Assembly (NCBI GenBank): GCA_029262775.1
Contig: JAJCYR010000042.1
Coordinates: forward strand, 1 to 64,000
DNA length: 64,000 nt
Reading direction: 5' to 3'
From: Bacteroidota bacterium
GTDB lineage: Bacteria; Bacteroidota; Rhodothermia; Rhodothermales; UBA10348
Below the pieces are notes generated by a model. That model was not told the origin of the DNA, did no database searches, and was given only the letters and a program-made list of their open reading frames with translations. Below are positions 16,140-24,103 of this stretch, piece by piece. The position numbers and the translations under genes were made by a program. Positions within the stretch are counted from its first letter, which is position 1; each line of letters begins with the position of its first letter.

Positions 16140-17251
16140 ACGGTCGCATCCAGTGGGAATACATCGTCTCCGGGATAGACGATGTAGGCCGTATCCAATT
16201 TCAGATCTTTGCATGCGGTCCGGAGTGAGGATGTGATCCGGGGCGAATCTGTGTGTTTGATCTCAAAACCGATGCGCCGGCCCCCCGTTACGATCATCAG
16301 ATCCAGTTCGGCGCGGCCGTATGCAGACCAGAAATAACAGGTGCCTGGTTCGGCCCTGTACGTGCGAATGATGGTTTCCAGCGCGAATCCCTCCCAGGAA
16401 GGGCCGAGTTTGGGATGGAAGCCCAGCGCTTCCTGATCATCCACCCCGAGCAGCGTGTGCAGGATACCGGAATCCCGGATGTAGACCTTGGGAGATTTCA
16501 CCTGCCGCTTTTTAATGTTCTCGTGCCAAGGGGACAACTGCCGGACCATGAACGTCGCGGTGAGCAGATCCAGGTAGCGTCTGATCGTGTTATCCGTTGC
16601 CCCAAACGAGCGCCCGAATTCGGAATAATTCATGGTTTGCCCGTGATAGTGGGCCAGCATCATCCAGAACCGGCGCAGCGCCAGCGAGGAGATGTTGATG
16701 CCGAGTGCGGGAATGTCGCGCTCAAGAAACGTCGAGATGTAGGCTTTGCGCCACGCAGCCCCGGCCCGCTCGGACGCCGCCAGAAACGATGGTGGATACC
16801 CGCCCGCGTACCACAATCTGCTCATATGTTCTGCACCCACTTCTGCGAGCGACAGCGGAGTAAGCTCAATATGGCCAATGCGCCCGGCCAGGGTTTCGGA
16901 CGGTTGACGGATAAGGTCACGGGAGGCACTTCCCAGGATCAGGAACCGGACGGGATTATATTCCCGGTCCACAAGCACTCGCAAAACCTCGAACAATCCC
17001 GGCGCCCGCTGCACCTCATCGATCACCACCAGCCCCCGCAGATCTTCGAGCGCCAGCTTGGGCGATTCCAGACGCGCCCGGTGCAGTGGATCTTCCAGGT
17101 CGAAGCGGGTCATATCCCCACTGGCGTATGCATCCGCATACATCCGCGCCAGGGTCGTTTTTCCGCACTGCCGTGGTCCCAGTATGGCCACGACCGGATG
17201 CACTTCAAATTGGAAGTGAACCTCTTCAAGATATGCGGTGCGCTCGATCAT
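16094..17251 (-). CDS. AAA ATPase with DUF4143 domain (copy 1)
   Basis: 385-aa protein of the ATP-binding/DUF4143 family. Walker A is AILGPRQCGKTTLARMYAD (~23-41), Walker B LRGLVVIDEVQRAPGLFEVL, and the sensor-like FLILGSASRDLIRQPSETLAGR. DUF4143 follows from ~200 (YSEFGRSFGATDNTIRRYLDLLTATFMVRQL), and the C-terminus is a nuclease-like fold: SWEGFALETII, then AELDLMIVTGGRRIGFEIKH with a PD-(D/E)xK-like D...E.K arrangement. The family is common in mobile and accessory regions. Its function is unresolved; DNA cleavage or a toxin/defence role has been suggested by context only. Full length and intact. A palindrome sits directly upstream of its start. Confidence 0.85.
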   Translation of the reverse strand: MIERTAYLEEVHFQFEVHPVVAILGPRQCGKTTLARMYADAYASGDMTRFDLEDPLHRARLESPKLALEDLRGLVVIDEVQRAPGLFEVLRVLVDREYNPVRFLILGSASRDLIRQPSETLAGRIGHIELTPLSLAEVGAEHMSRLWYAGGYPPSFLAASERAGAAWRKAYISTFLERDIPALGINISSLALRRFWMMLAHYHGQTMNYSEFGRSFGATDNTIRRYLDLLTATFMVRQLSPWHENIKKRQVKSPKVYIRDSGILHTLLGVDDQEALGFHPKLGPSWEGFALETIIRTYRAEPGTCYFWSAYGRAELDLMIVTGGRRIGFEIKHTDSPRITSSLRTACKDLKLDTAYIVYPGDDVFPLDATVQALGLKRIIGNSSS

Positions 17252-17253
17252 GG

Positions 17254-17290
17254 TTGTGAAAATTCGATGTCTGATGTCGAGTTTTCACAA
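17254..17290. promoter_or_regulatory. operator-like inverted repeat before ATPase copy 1
   Basis: Perfect 9-bp inverted repeat TTGTGAAAA ... TTTTCACAA separated by 19 bp, starting 3 bp upstream of the ATG. On the gene's strand an AT-rich CTTATATT lies immediately upstream and could serve as a -10 element, so the repeat would sit over the transcription start. This layout fits a repressor site. Confidence 0.5.
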
Positions 17291-17371
17291 TATAAGTCTC
17301 GCGCGGTGCCGAGGCCATTCACAGCCGGCAGGCGTCCTGGAAGCCCGCCACGGCGGCTATTTGTATGGGGA

Positions 17372-18592
17372 TCACTGCCACAGGCATGAAATGGGTACAA
17401 TGGAAATATTGTCGGATCTGGGGATGACCTGGTCTCCATCATACAGCAGCGCACCATAGGCAAAGCGGTCCCCTGCAGCTTCAGCTAACGTGATTAATCC
17501 CTTCAGGTCTGGAGACCGGACCGTTGCAGACGCCTTGACTTCAATTCCTACAATCATTCCATCGGATCGCTCAAGGACGAAATCAACCTCATTCCTGCTG
17601 TAGTCCCGAAAATGGTAGATCTCGGCATCGAGGTCGGAGGCAACAATCTGTTTCCTGATCTCGGAATGGACAAAGCTTTCGAGGATGGGACCAATTTCTT
17701 TCCGGTCATTCTGGATGCGTGATTTCGTAATGCCCTTTGCCACAGCGAGCAATGCAGAATCTCCAAAATGTACCTTGGGTGTCTTCACTATGCGTTTCAG
17801 TGCATTCGTATACCAGGGCTGTGCCATCGATACAAGGAATATCTGTTCCAACAGACCGACGTATCGCCGGGTTGTCTTGTGATCCATTCCAATTTCCGCC
17901 CCTATGCCGGAATAGTTGACAAGCTGTGCCGAATACTGGGCGAGCAGACGAACGAACTTCGGCAGATCTGTAAGTCGCTCGACCTGTGCAATTTCCTTAA
18001 GGTCTTTCTGCAAAACCGAGTCCAGATAGGATCGTGCCCATATCTGTTGCCTGTTTTCTGATTTCCGGGCCAGCACCTCCGGAAATCCTCCCTGCATGAT
18101 CAGGTCGAGAAGGTCATCTCCGAGTACAAGATGCGGTGGAGAATAAACCTTCCCCTCAAAGAGCAATGTCAGAAATTTGGCGCGTCTCCCCCATTGCTCT
18201 GCTACCGACAGCGGATACATCCTTATCGTTTCCATACGACCAGCCAGACTGTCTGCGACTCGCGGTAGCGTAAGAATATTGGAAGAACCGGTCAGCAGGA
18301 ATCGTCCGGGGCGGTATGCTTCATCTACTTCTTTTTTGATGGCCAGAAGCAGTTCAGGAACACGCTGAATCTCGTCTATTACGGCACTGCCCAGCCCTCG
18401 AATAAACCCTACGGGATCAATTTTTGCCGTGTCCAGCGTCGTTTGATCGTCGAGCGTCACGTACGTGCGTTCATCCGTCTCCATTCTCCGGACAAGAGTT
18501 GTCTTGCCCGAGCGCCGGGGACCGATGACCAGCACAACGGGTGTATCGCCGAGAGCATCCCGAACACGGGCTTCTACATGCCTTTCAATCAT
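17372..18592 (-). CDS. AAA ATPase with DUF4143 domain (copy 2)
   Basis: 406-aa relative of the preceding ATPase. Walker A is LVIGPRRSGKTTLVRRME (~22), Walker B is LGSAVIDEIQRVPELLLAI, followed by FLLTGSSNILTLPRVADSLAGR. DUF4143 follows with YSGIGAEIGMDHKTTRRYVG. The C-terminal half carries NEVDFVLERSDGMIVGIEVK, a D...E.K nuclease-like pattern. Start ATG at 18592 was chosen (MIERHVEARVRDALGD) over a position 9 bp upstream. The two copies are clearly diverged, so this is not a recent duplication. Upstream is an array of 22-bp repeats that could control it. Confidence 0.85.
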   Translation of the reverse strand: MIERHVEARVRDALGDTPVVLVIGPRRSGKTTLVRRMETDERTYVTLDDQTTLDTAKIDPVGFIRGLGSAVIDEIQRVPELLLAIKKEVDEAYRPGRFLLTGSSNILTLPRVADSLAGRMETIRMYPLSVAEQWGRRAKFLTLLFEGKVYSPPHLVLGDDLLDLIMQGGFPEVLARKSENRQQIWARSYLDSVLQKDLKEIAQVERLTDLPKFVRLLAQYSAQLVNYSGIGAEIGMDHKTTRRYVGLLEQIFLVSMAQPWYTNALKRIVKTPKVHFGDSALLAVAKGITKSRIQNDRKEIGPILESFVHSEIRKQIVASDLDAEIYHFRDYSRNEVDFVLERSDGMIVGIEVKASATVRSPDLKGLITLAEAAGDRFAYGALLYDGDQVIPRSDNISIVPISCLWQ

Positions 18593-18638
18593 GCTACACA
18601 ATGCGTACGTGCTTGTAAAATGGAGATCTCAGTATACG

Positions 18639-18748
18639 ATATTTGGGATTTAAAAGCTTTACAATTGGGACTCAGAGCGTGGACAATTGGGATTCAGGGC
18701 CCGTACAATTGGGATTCAGAGCGTGGACAATTGGGATTTGCCTATATC
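18639..18748. repeat. array of five 22-bp direct repeats
   Basis: Four clear units start at 18661, 18683, 18705 and 18727, each beginning ACAATTGGGA(C/T)T. A degenerate unit precedes them at 18639. The 10-12 bp core is constant, while the other ~10 bp alternates between CAGAGCGTGG and CAGGGCCCGT. Period is exactly 22 bp, two helical turns. The array occupies the gap between the ATPase start and the RES gene and runs into the last codons of the RES gene. It is too short-spaced for CRISPR. An operator array or mobile-element mark is possible. Confidence 0.8.
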
Positions 18749-19206
18749 AGTCGTGGATCGAAATTGACAGCGTGTGGCCCGCGGATGACAATTCGCGAGT
18801 AGTCCGGATGCGACGGGTTCAGCAGGAAGTTGAAGTGGCCCGGTACGACCACGCTTGGGACGCACAGCACGGCCGAACGCCCGGATGCCACCCACTCGTC
18901 CCCGATACGCTGCGTTGATCTGGACGCCGGCAGGTCCCGCCAATCGGCCGGCAGATCGGTCTCTGACAGGTATTCAATGATGTCGTCGTCAATGTCTGCT
19001 TCAAAAAATACGCGGTCCCGCATGCCCCGAAACGATACCACGTGGACGCGCACTTCAAGGAGTGCCAGTGCAGCTGTATCCGACGTATAAACGAGAGCCG
19101 TGCCGTGACTATTGAACCGACCCCCAAACTTGGCACGTCGTGCTCCATCGCCACTGAAAGCCGAGGCTGCGTGTTGAAGTCGTACAATGCGCCAGACGGT
19201 TTGCAT
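18742..19206 (-). CDS. RES-domain toxin of a RES/Xre toxin-antitoxin pair
   Basis: 154 aa. Family landmarks: VWRIVRLQHA...FSGDGARRAKFGGRFNSHGTALVYTSDTAALALLEVRVH with the conserved Arg, and later ADWRDLPASRSTQRIGDEW, SAVLCVPSVVVPGHFNFLLNP, HPDYSRI. The R..GGR..S.G and W..S..S.....V.VPS....E.N.L.NP.H elements define the RES domain, whose characterised members degrade NAD+. Length is normal. The gene is 11 bp downstream of its Xre antitoxin, the usual order. It looks intact and functional. Its last codons overlap the 22-bp repeat array. Confidence 0.9.
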   Translation of the reverse strand: MQTVWRIVRLQHAASAFSGDGARRAKFGGRFNSHGTALVYTSDTAALALLEVRVHVVSFRGMRDRVFFEADIDDDIIEYLSETDLPADWRDLPASRSTQRIGDEWVASGRSAVLCVPSVVVPGHFNFLLNPSHPDYSRIVIRGPHAVNFDPRLI

Positions 19207-19217
19207 TTCGGTACCAT

Positions 19218-19721
19218 TCAGGCCAGAACGCTGTAGTCTATACGGTCGAGGAGCGCGTCGACCTCCATGGCACCGGTCTCTGTCTGCAGATAGGAAAGCG
19301 GTGTTTCATGGCCGAGTGCCCAGAGGGGCGTATGAAACCACTGCCGGGCCTCTTCAGCCGCCAGACCGTCGCCACCGAATACATCGACCGCCCGCTCGAA
19401 TTGGCGGGCAATCCGGTATAACCGGTCAGACTCTTCCGAGTCGAGGCGTCCTGCCTTCCTGCGTCTGGCAAGTGTACGAAGGGATGTCCCCAGTATGCGG
19501 GCAATTTCGTCATCGTCGAGGCCCACAAATGCCCGGATACGCTCCAGCGCATCCGGTGTAAATCCAGCCTTGACGCAGTCAAGAACATCTGCCGTGGAGC
19601 GGGCGCGCAGGCCGAGCGACCAGCCCAGCACATCGGCGGCAGCCTCGGGTATTGTTCGTGCAGAAGCAGACATGATTTTGCCATTTGTCAGTTCAGGTGT
19701 GACACGTGGCATCTCCGCCAT
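19218..19721 (-). CDS. Xre/MbcA/ParS-type antitoxin (DUF2384)
   Basis: 167-aa antitoxin partner of the RES toxin. The N-terminal half has an Xre-like HTH region (ALERIRAFVGLDDDEIARIL, GTSLRTLARRRKAGRLDSEE). The C-terminal half has the toxin-binding DUF2384 domain (LYRIARQFERAVDVFGGDGL, EARQWFHTPLWALGHETPLSYLQTETGAMEVDALLDRIDYS). It should neutralise the toxin and repress the pair's promoter. An internal ATG (MSASART) is an alternative start. It starts just past the end of the flippase gene on the same strand, so the pair lies inside the polysaccharide gene cluster. Confidence 0.9.
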   Translation of the reverse strand: MAEMPRVTPELTNGKIMSASARTIPEAAADVLGWSLGLRARSTADVLDCVKAGFTPDALERIRAFVGLDDDEIARILGTSLRTLARRRKAGRLDSEESDRLYRIARQFERAVDVFGGDGLAAEEARQWFHTPLWALGHETPLSYLQTETGAMEVDALLDRIDYSVLA

Positions 19722-19738
19722 GGTTCCCTGGTGCCGCG

Positions 19739-21238
19739 CTATCGCCCTCCGCGAAGCGTCCGACGCAGCATCCGGAAATCCGTGGCTGTGACGAGCAGGC
19801 TGGCCCGCCAGGGATTGCCCGTGAAGCGAGCGTAGACGCCGAGCCGGATCACGAGATTGAGCGCATAGGCGAGGCTCGTAGCAGCGGCCGCGCCCGGGAG
19901 GCCAAAGGCCGGAATCAGTGCCAGGTTGAGCGCAATATTCACACCAACCACGACCGCCGAAATGTACATGTTCAGCTCGGGCCGGCCGCGAGCTGCAATG
20001 TCGTTGGCCAGGACACGCGATGCCGATGTCAACACGATTCCCGGCAAAAGTATCAGAAGCGGAATGAGCGCCGTGCGAAACTCATCGCCAAAAACGAGTC
20101 CGATGACCGGTTTGGCGACCGCCGCCAGCCCCGCGGCACCAATAATACTCGCCAAAAGCACCCACCGTGCGACGAGCGGCGTCAGCTCGCGGCGCACGGC
20201 CTCGGATGAGCGACCGGCCGAACCGCCGGACGAGCTACCGGACGAACCGCCCGCCGCGCCCAGCTCTGAGAGCCGCGGCAGGAGCACCGTGCTCACCGCC
20301 CGCGAAAGCAGCCAGAGGCCCTCCGAAAGCGCGACCGCCACCACATACACCCCCACCACAGCCGGCCCCAGGAACAGGTTGACCATGAAGATATCCGCCT
20401 TGTAGTTGACGAAGGCGAGGATGTTCGACAGATGCGCCTTCCAGCCGTAGGACAGCGTGCGGCGCATGACGTCGGCGGGCGGCCTGTGGGCGGCGGGGGC
20501 GCTCGGGCTGGGTGCGCCGGGCCCCGGGCGCGCCCCCTTCACGAGCGGGCCCAGCGATGCCAAAATCAAGACCAGCACCGCTCCGTGCGATACGACGTGC
20601 ATGGCCACCAACCGGCCCACATCCCAGCTCCCCGCGCCATCTCCGGCAGCCGCGCCCCCGCCACTCCCCCCGCCACTCCCCCCGCCACTCCCTGCCACGA
20701 CGAGCCCCGCCACCAGCGCCACGAACAACGCCGGCTGGACCAAAGAAAGTAGATTAAACGGCCCAAACCGCTGCATCCCCTGAAAAATGCTCAGCAGATA
20801 CCCGCTCAAGAGGCTGAGCGGAAACGCCGCCAGCGCCATGAGCAGCATCGGCCGCGGCACACCCGGAAAGACGACGTCCGCCCCGAAGGCAAGTACCGCA
20901 CTTCCCACTGCGAGTCCCACCGCCCCCGTACCCACGAAAATCCGCACATTCGACCGCACAACCTGCCGCGCGCCCATCAGTCCCGCCCCGAGATGATACA
21001 CATTGGCAGGCGCCACCCCGAGATTCAGAAACGTCGCCAGCATGGACGGCAACAGCAGCGCCACCGCAAACAGGCCGTTTCCCTCCGCCCCGTACACCCG
21101 TGCTATCAGGACCGTCCCGGCAACCGTAAACGCGGCCGCCAGCACCTGGCGCACGAGCGTCGCCCCAATGGTCCGCGAAAGCGCCCGCAGCCCCATTCCA
21201 GCCATATTGCCCGGCCCATCCACCTGCTTTCGGTTCAC
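19739..21238 (-). CDS. wzx: Wzx-like polysaccharide flippase
   Basis: About 500-aa polytopic protein of the MATE/MOP superfamily that flips lipid-linked repeat units across the inner membrane. TRTIGATLVRQVLAAAFT-like N-terminus, VARVYGAEGNGLFAVALLLP, many hydrophobic helices, GWKAHLSNILAFVNYKADIFMVN and a C-terminal ARGRPELNMYISAVVVGVNI block match the family. The start used is a GTG whose GTGA overlaps the stop of the GT4 gene. ATG at 21205 (MAGMGLRAL) is an alternative. Two low-complexity loops are unusual: a GGGS repeat (~180-200) coded by three 12-bp units, and an SSGSSSGGSAG loop (~330). Last gene of the UpxY-led operon. Confidence 0.85.
   Translation of the reverse strand: MNRKQVDGPGNMAGMGLRALSRTIGATLVRQVLAAAFTVAGTVLIARVYGAEGNGLFAVALLLPSMLATFLNLGVAPANVYHLGAGLMGARQVVRSNVRIFVGTGAVGLAVGSAVLAFGADVVFPGVPRPMLLMALAAFPLSLLSGYLLSIFQGMQRFGPFNLLSLVQPALFVALVAGLVVAGSGGGSGGGSGGGAAAGDGAGSWDVGRLVAMHVVSHGAVLVLILASLGPLVKGARPGPGAPSPSAPAAHRPPADVMRRTLSYGWKAHLSNILAFVNYKADIFMVNLFLGPAVVGVYVVAVALSEGLWLLSRAVSTVLLPRLSELGAAGGSSGSSSGGSAGRSSEAVRRELTPLVARWVLLASIIGAAGLAAVAKPVIGLVFGDEFRTALIPLLILLPGIVLTSASRVLANDIAARGRPELNMYISAVVVGVNIALNLALIPAFGLPGAAAATSLAYALNLVIRLGVYARFTGNPWRASLLVTATDFRMLRRTLRGGR
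20659..20694 (-). repeat. three 12-bp units coding GGGS in the flippase
   Basis: CGCCACTCCCCC occurs three times in tandem, the last unit altered at its end. It encodes a Gly-Gly-Gly-Ser linker in a loop of the flippase. The unit length keeps the frame, so copy number could vary without breaking the gene. Confidence 0.7.
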
Positions 21239-22644
21239 GGAGCCGCCCCCGGCGCTGCCGTCCTGCCCGTTACCGCCCCCCTGTACACTTCCATAAGGCG
21301 CGCCGCCACCACGTCGTCGCTGAAACGCGCCCGGCATCCGGCGCGCAGGGCGTGCGCGTCGTACCGCGCCACATCCCGCCTCATCTGCGCCATGGCCTCC
21401 GCCATCGCCGCCACATCCCCGACCGGCACCAGCACGCCCTCCTCCGGCTGCAAAATCCACTCCGGCCCGCCGCACGCCGTCGCCACGACCGGCCTGCCCA
21501 GCGCCAGCGCCTCCACCACCACCATCCCAAACGTCTCATACGCGCTCGGCAGCACATACACCTGGCACGCCGCCATGGCCCGCACCACCTCCTCCCGCGT
21601 CAGCCGCCCCACAAAACGGATCCGCTCCGCCACACCGAGCTCCCGCGCCAACGCCTCCAGCCGCCCCCCGAGCGGCCCATCTCCCGCAATCGTGAGGGTC
21701 GCCGCAACGCCCGCCACGTCATCCGCCTCATCCGCAAACGCCCTCGCAAACGCCCGCACCAGCACATCCACCCCTTTGTTTTCCTGTAGATGCGTCACAC
21801 TCAGGAATTCGAACCCCTCTCTGCCCTTCTGACCCGCCGCGCCAGGCTCCGCCCGGCCCTTTTCCGCGCCCGCCTCCCCAGCCAACGGATACTCCAGAAA
21901 CCGCGCCGATACGCTGTTCGGGATCGGAAACCAGCCTCGCGCCGCACCCGACCCGTCTCGTCTATCCGCCGCACCCGACCCGTCTCCACCACCCGCGCCC
22001 CCCAGGAGCTCCTCGAGCCGCTCACAGAGCGACGGGCTCACCGCGAGCCGCGCCGCCGCGCCCGCCGCCACCCGCGCATAATGCCGCACCGTCCCCGCAC
22101 TCAGTTTCCCAAGCGCATACATACTGTGGTGCTCCGTAATCACGTACGGCACCCCGTAGCGCCGCCGCAGCGCGAGCGCCACCGCCCCCGCCCTATACAT
22201 CGCCTGCACATGGATAACGTCCGGCATCCCGTAGGCAGCCACATATTTTTTGAATAGATGCATACCCCGGCGCACCAGAATCCACCGGTTAAGCCCCGGA
22301 AACATGGGCAGCCAGGACATGCCCTCGGACCGCACCACGGGAAACGCCGCCCCGGACTCAGCACCAGACCCCGACGCCGCCTCGGACCCAGCACCAGACC
22401 CCGACGCCGCCCCGGACCCAGCACCAGACCCCGACGCCGCCCCGCGCACCAGCCGCCGCCGCCCTGCAAGCCGCGCCGCAAGCCACGCGCGCCACCGGGT
22501 CAGTCGGAACAGATGCGCATACACGACGCCCACGCGCACGCCACGCTCCGCCAGCGCCCGCGCCTGCTCCTCGAACAGCACGCCCTCGACATCGCCCTCC
22601 TCCAGCGGATACCACGAAGGCAGTATGAGCACGTGCGGTGTCAA
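21235..22644 (-). CDS. GT4-family glycosyltransferase
   Basis: 469-aa GT-B glycosyltransferase that adds a sugar to the growing repeat unit on the cytoplasmic face. The N-terminal domain has LILPSWYPLEEGDVEGVLFEEQA and VIHVQAMYRAG, while the GT4 donor site has FLSVTHLQENKG, TIAGDGPLGGRLEAL, and YVLPSAYETFGMVVVEALALGRPVVA with the conserved E..G...E pattern. The start is a TTG overlapping the sulfotransferase stop (TTGA); GTG at 22632 is possible. Between residues ~65 and ~100 lies a pure Ala/Gly/Ser insert from three 30-bp repeats, and a second Gly/Asp insert occurs near 230. Sugar specificity unknown. Confidence 0.85.
   Translation of the reverse strand: MTPHVLILPSWYPLEEGDVEGVLFEEQARALAERGVRVGVVYAHLFRLTRWRAWLAARLAGRRRLVRGAASGSGAGSGAASGSGAGSEAASGSGAESGAAFPVVRSEGMSWLPMFPGLNRWILVRRGMHLFKKYVAAYGMPDVIHVQAMYRAGAVALALRRRYGVPYVITEHHSMYALGKLSAGTVRHYARVAAGAAARLAVSPSLCERLEELLGGAGGGDGSGAADRRDGSGAARGWFPIPNSVSARFLEYPLAGEAGAEKGRAEPGAAGQKGREGFEFLSVTHLQENKGVDVLVRAFARAFADEADDVAGVAATLTIAGDGPLGGRLEALARELGVAERIRFVGRLTREEVVRAMAACQVYVLPSAYETFGMVVVEALALGRPVVATACGGPEWILQPEEGVLVPVGDVAAMAEAMAQMRRDVARYDAHALRAGCRARFSDDVVAARLMEVYRGAVTGRTAAPGAAP
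22351..22440 (-). repeat. three 30-bp tandem repeats inside the GT4 gene
   Basis: Units at 22351, 22381 and 22411 share GCACCAGACCCCGACGCCGC at their end and differ only at two positions in the first 10 bp. They code for a Ser/Gly/Ala-rich insert in the N-terminal domain. The near identity suggests recent slippage or unequal exchange. Confidence 0.85.
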
Positions 22645-23351
22645 AATGTGTAGTCAAACGCCCGAATGTCCTCCCGGTAAATCTCAGCTATCACGTCCGC
22701 TGCCGCCGCATCCTCGTACGCCGCGCGGTACGCTACCCCCCCCGCCTGCTCTCCCGTCCTGGCGCTTCCCGTCTGCTCTCCCTTCCCAGCACCTCCCGCC
22801 TGCCCCACATTCTCGCGCGGAAGCCCGGCTGGCAAGCCCAGGCGCTCCGCCACCACCCGGAAATCCTCTTCAATCCGCTCGAATCGCCCTACAAAATCTA
22901 CTTCCGGCTCACCGCTCCCACCCAGCACGAAATACGCCTGCGGCAGAAACAACAGATGACTTCGAAAATGTCCCTCCGCCAACCCCTCGAGTACAAACGC
23001 CGTGAACGAATCGTACGCCGCAATAGCCCGCATATCCGCCTCCCGTTCCCGGCCGCTCCCGCCTCCTTTCAAATACCGATACGCCGACACCGCCCGGTCC
23101 CACGGATTCCGCACAAACGCGAACGAAAATGCCCGCCCGTAATACTCCGGATTCGCCGTCTGGTATACAAACCACGGCAAATGATCGCGCCCCCGACGCC
23201 CGTACCCAAGCGCCCTCAGCACCGACGTCCCCCCCGTCTTCGGGACGTGGATAAACACACAACCATGCCGCTTCTGATAATCGCGAAACGGAAAATGCCT
23301 CTCCCGTCTTATATGTGCGATACGAAGCACATGCTCGTGTACACTCGTCAT
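22641..23351 (-). CDS. sulfotransferase family 2 protein
   Basis: 236-aa PAPS-dependent carbohydrate sulfotransferase candidate. The 5'-phosphosulfate loop is CVFIHVPKTGGTSVLRAL (~29-46) and the 3'-phosphate site FAFVRNPWDRAVSAYRYLK (~95). Later VDFVGRFERIEEDFRVVAERLG matches the family's conserved FVGRFE..EEDF segment. A Gly/Ala-rich insert (QAGGAGKGEQTG) lies near the C-terminus. ATG at 23351 is preferred over a TTG seven codons upstream. It sits between the antiterminator and the GT4 gene, overlapping the latter. It gives the locus a direct use for PAPS made by CysD/CysNC; acceptor sugar unknown. Confidence 0.88.
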   Translation of the reverse strand: MTSVHEHVLRIAHIRRERHFPFRDYQKRHGCVFIHVPKTGGTSVLRALGYGRRGRDHLPWFVYQTANPEYYGRAFSFAFVRNPWDRAVSAYRYLKGGGSGREREADMRAIAAYDSFTAFVLEGLAEGHFRSHLLFLPQAYFVLGGSGEPEVDFVGRFERIEEDFRVVAERLGLPAGLPRENVGQAGGAGKGEQTGSARTGEQAGGVAYRAAYEDAAAADVIAEIYREDIRAFDYTF

Positions 23352-23364
23352 AGCCCTCGTCCCG

Positions 23365-23940
23365 TCATACAATCACCTCGCGCACCCAGTCCATAGGCAG
23401 ATTCACCTTGATCGCCTGCCGGATCGAGTGGATACGGATAACCAGGTAATCCTTCCCCCGTTGATGCAGTACCTGTCCGCGCAGACCCTTCATCACACCA
23501 TACTCGATTTCAACTTCCGCCCCGATCGATGGCGCCGGAATCTCCACCAGGCCCACCACCTCCTCAATCTCGACATCATCTGCGCCGCCCTGGCCTCCCA
23601 TCCCGCGTCCGCTTTTACACTGGATGATTTCCGGGGTCTGCGTCTTCTGCAGCAGAAGCAGCGTATCCACCTCACGCTGCGGCATCGCCACCAGTTCACT
23701 TCCTATACGGACGCTCCCCACAATGCCGCGATCCTCCAGCACATCAAGCCGGCCGCGTTCATCCACATAGGCAAAAAAATACCCCCGAAACAGCGGCTCA
23801 ATCACCTTCTTCTTCCGGTCCGACCATTGCCGGATAACCCGCCTCTTGGGCAGAAACACCTCAATATTCGCCGCCCTCAATCGCTCCTCACACTGCTTCT
23901 CGGCTCTGGATTTCGTATAAAACACGCGCCAACATTCCAT
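23365..23940 (-). CDS. UpxY/RfaH-type NusG-like transcription antiterminator
   Basis: 191-aa NusG paralogue. The NGN domain begins CWRVFYTKSRAEKQCEERLR and continues FLPKRRVIRQWSDRKKKVIEPLFRGYFFAYVDE; the C-terminal KOW motif is IEYGVMKGLRGQVL. Specialised NusG proteins of this class bind RNA polymerase at the start of long surface-polysaccharide operons and prevent premature termination. It is the first gene of the operon with sulfotransferase, GT4 and flippase, exactly where UpxY proteins are found. ATG at 23940 was chosen because earlier codons have no NusG similarity. Between residues ~105 and 130 there is a Gly/Glu-rich insert. Confidence 0.85.
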   Translation of the reverse strand: MECWRVFYTKSRAEKQCEERLRAANIEVFLPKRRVIRQWSDRKKKVIEPLFRGYFFAYVDERGRLDVLEDRGIVGSVRIGSELVAMPQREVDTLLLLQKTQTPEIIQCKSGRGMGGQGGADDVEIEEVVGLVEIPAPSIGAEVEIEYGVMKGLRGQVLHQRGKDYLVIRIHSIRQAIKVNLPMDWVREVIV

Positions 23941-24031
23941 AAACTCAGGGGTGGTCTCCGTTCGCGAATACAACAGCTGGACGAGCCCTTTAATATAGGA
24001 CGACGTGCACTCTCCCGCACACAATCAGACA

Positions 24032-24103
24032 CTCATGCGGAAGCTTTTGAGGATCACCGACCTCAAGACAAAACGCGAAGCCGTTGAGCTGGTCCTGGAA
24101 ACG
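24032..24103 (+). pseudogene. 72-bp fragment of a vapB antitoxin gene
   Basis: Codes LMRKLLRITDLKTKREAVEL, part of a VapB antitoxin. It matches 24615-24686 inside the intact vapB with five differences over 72 bp. Both ends stop abruptly: upstream there is no start region of vapB and downstream it runs into a DUF433 fragment on the other strand. It is a diverged partial duplicate. Confidence 0.75.

Noticed and set aside
18639..18748. CRISPR array
   Set aside because: Units are contiguous 22-bp repeats with 10-bp variable halves; repeat and spacer are far too short and no cas gene is present.
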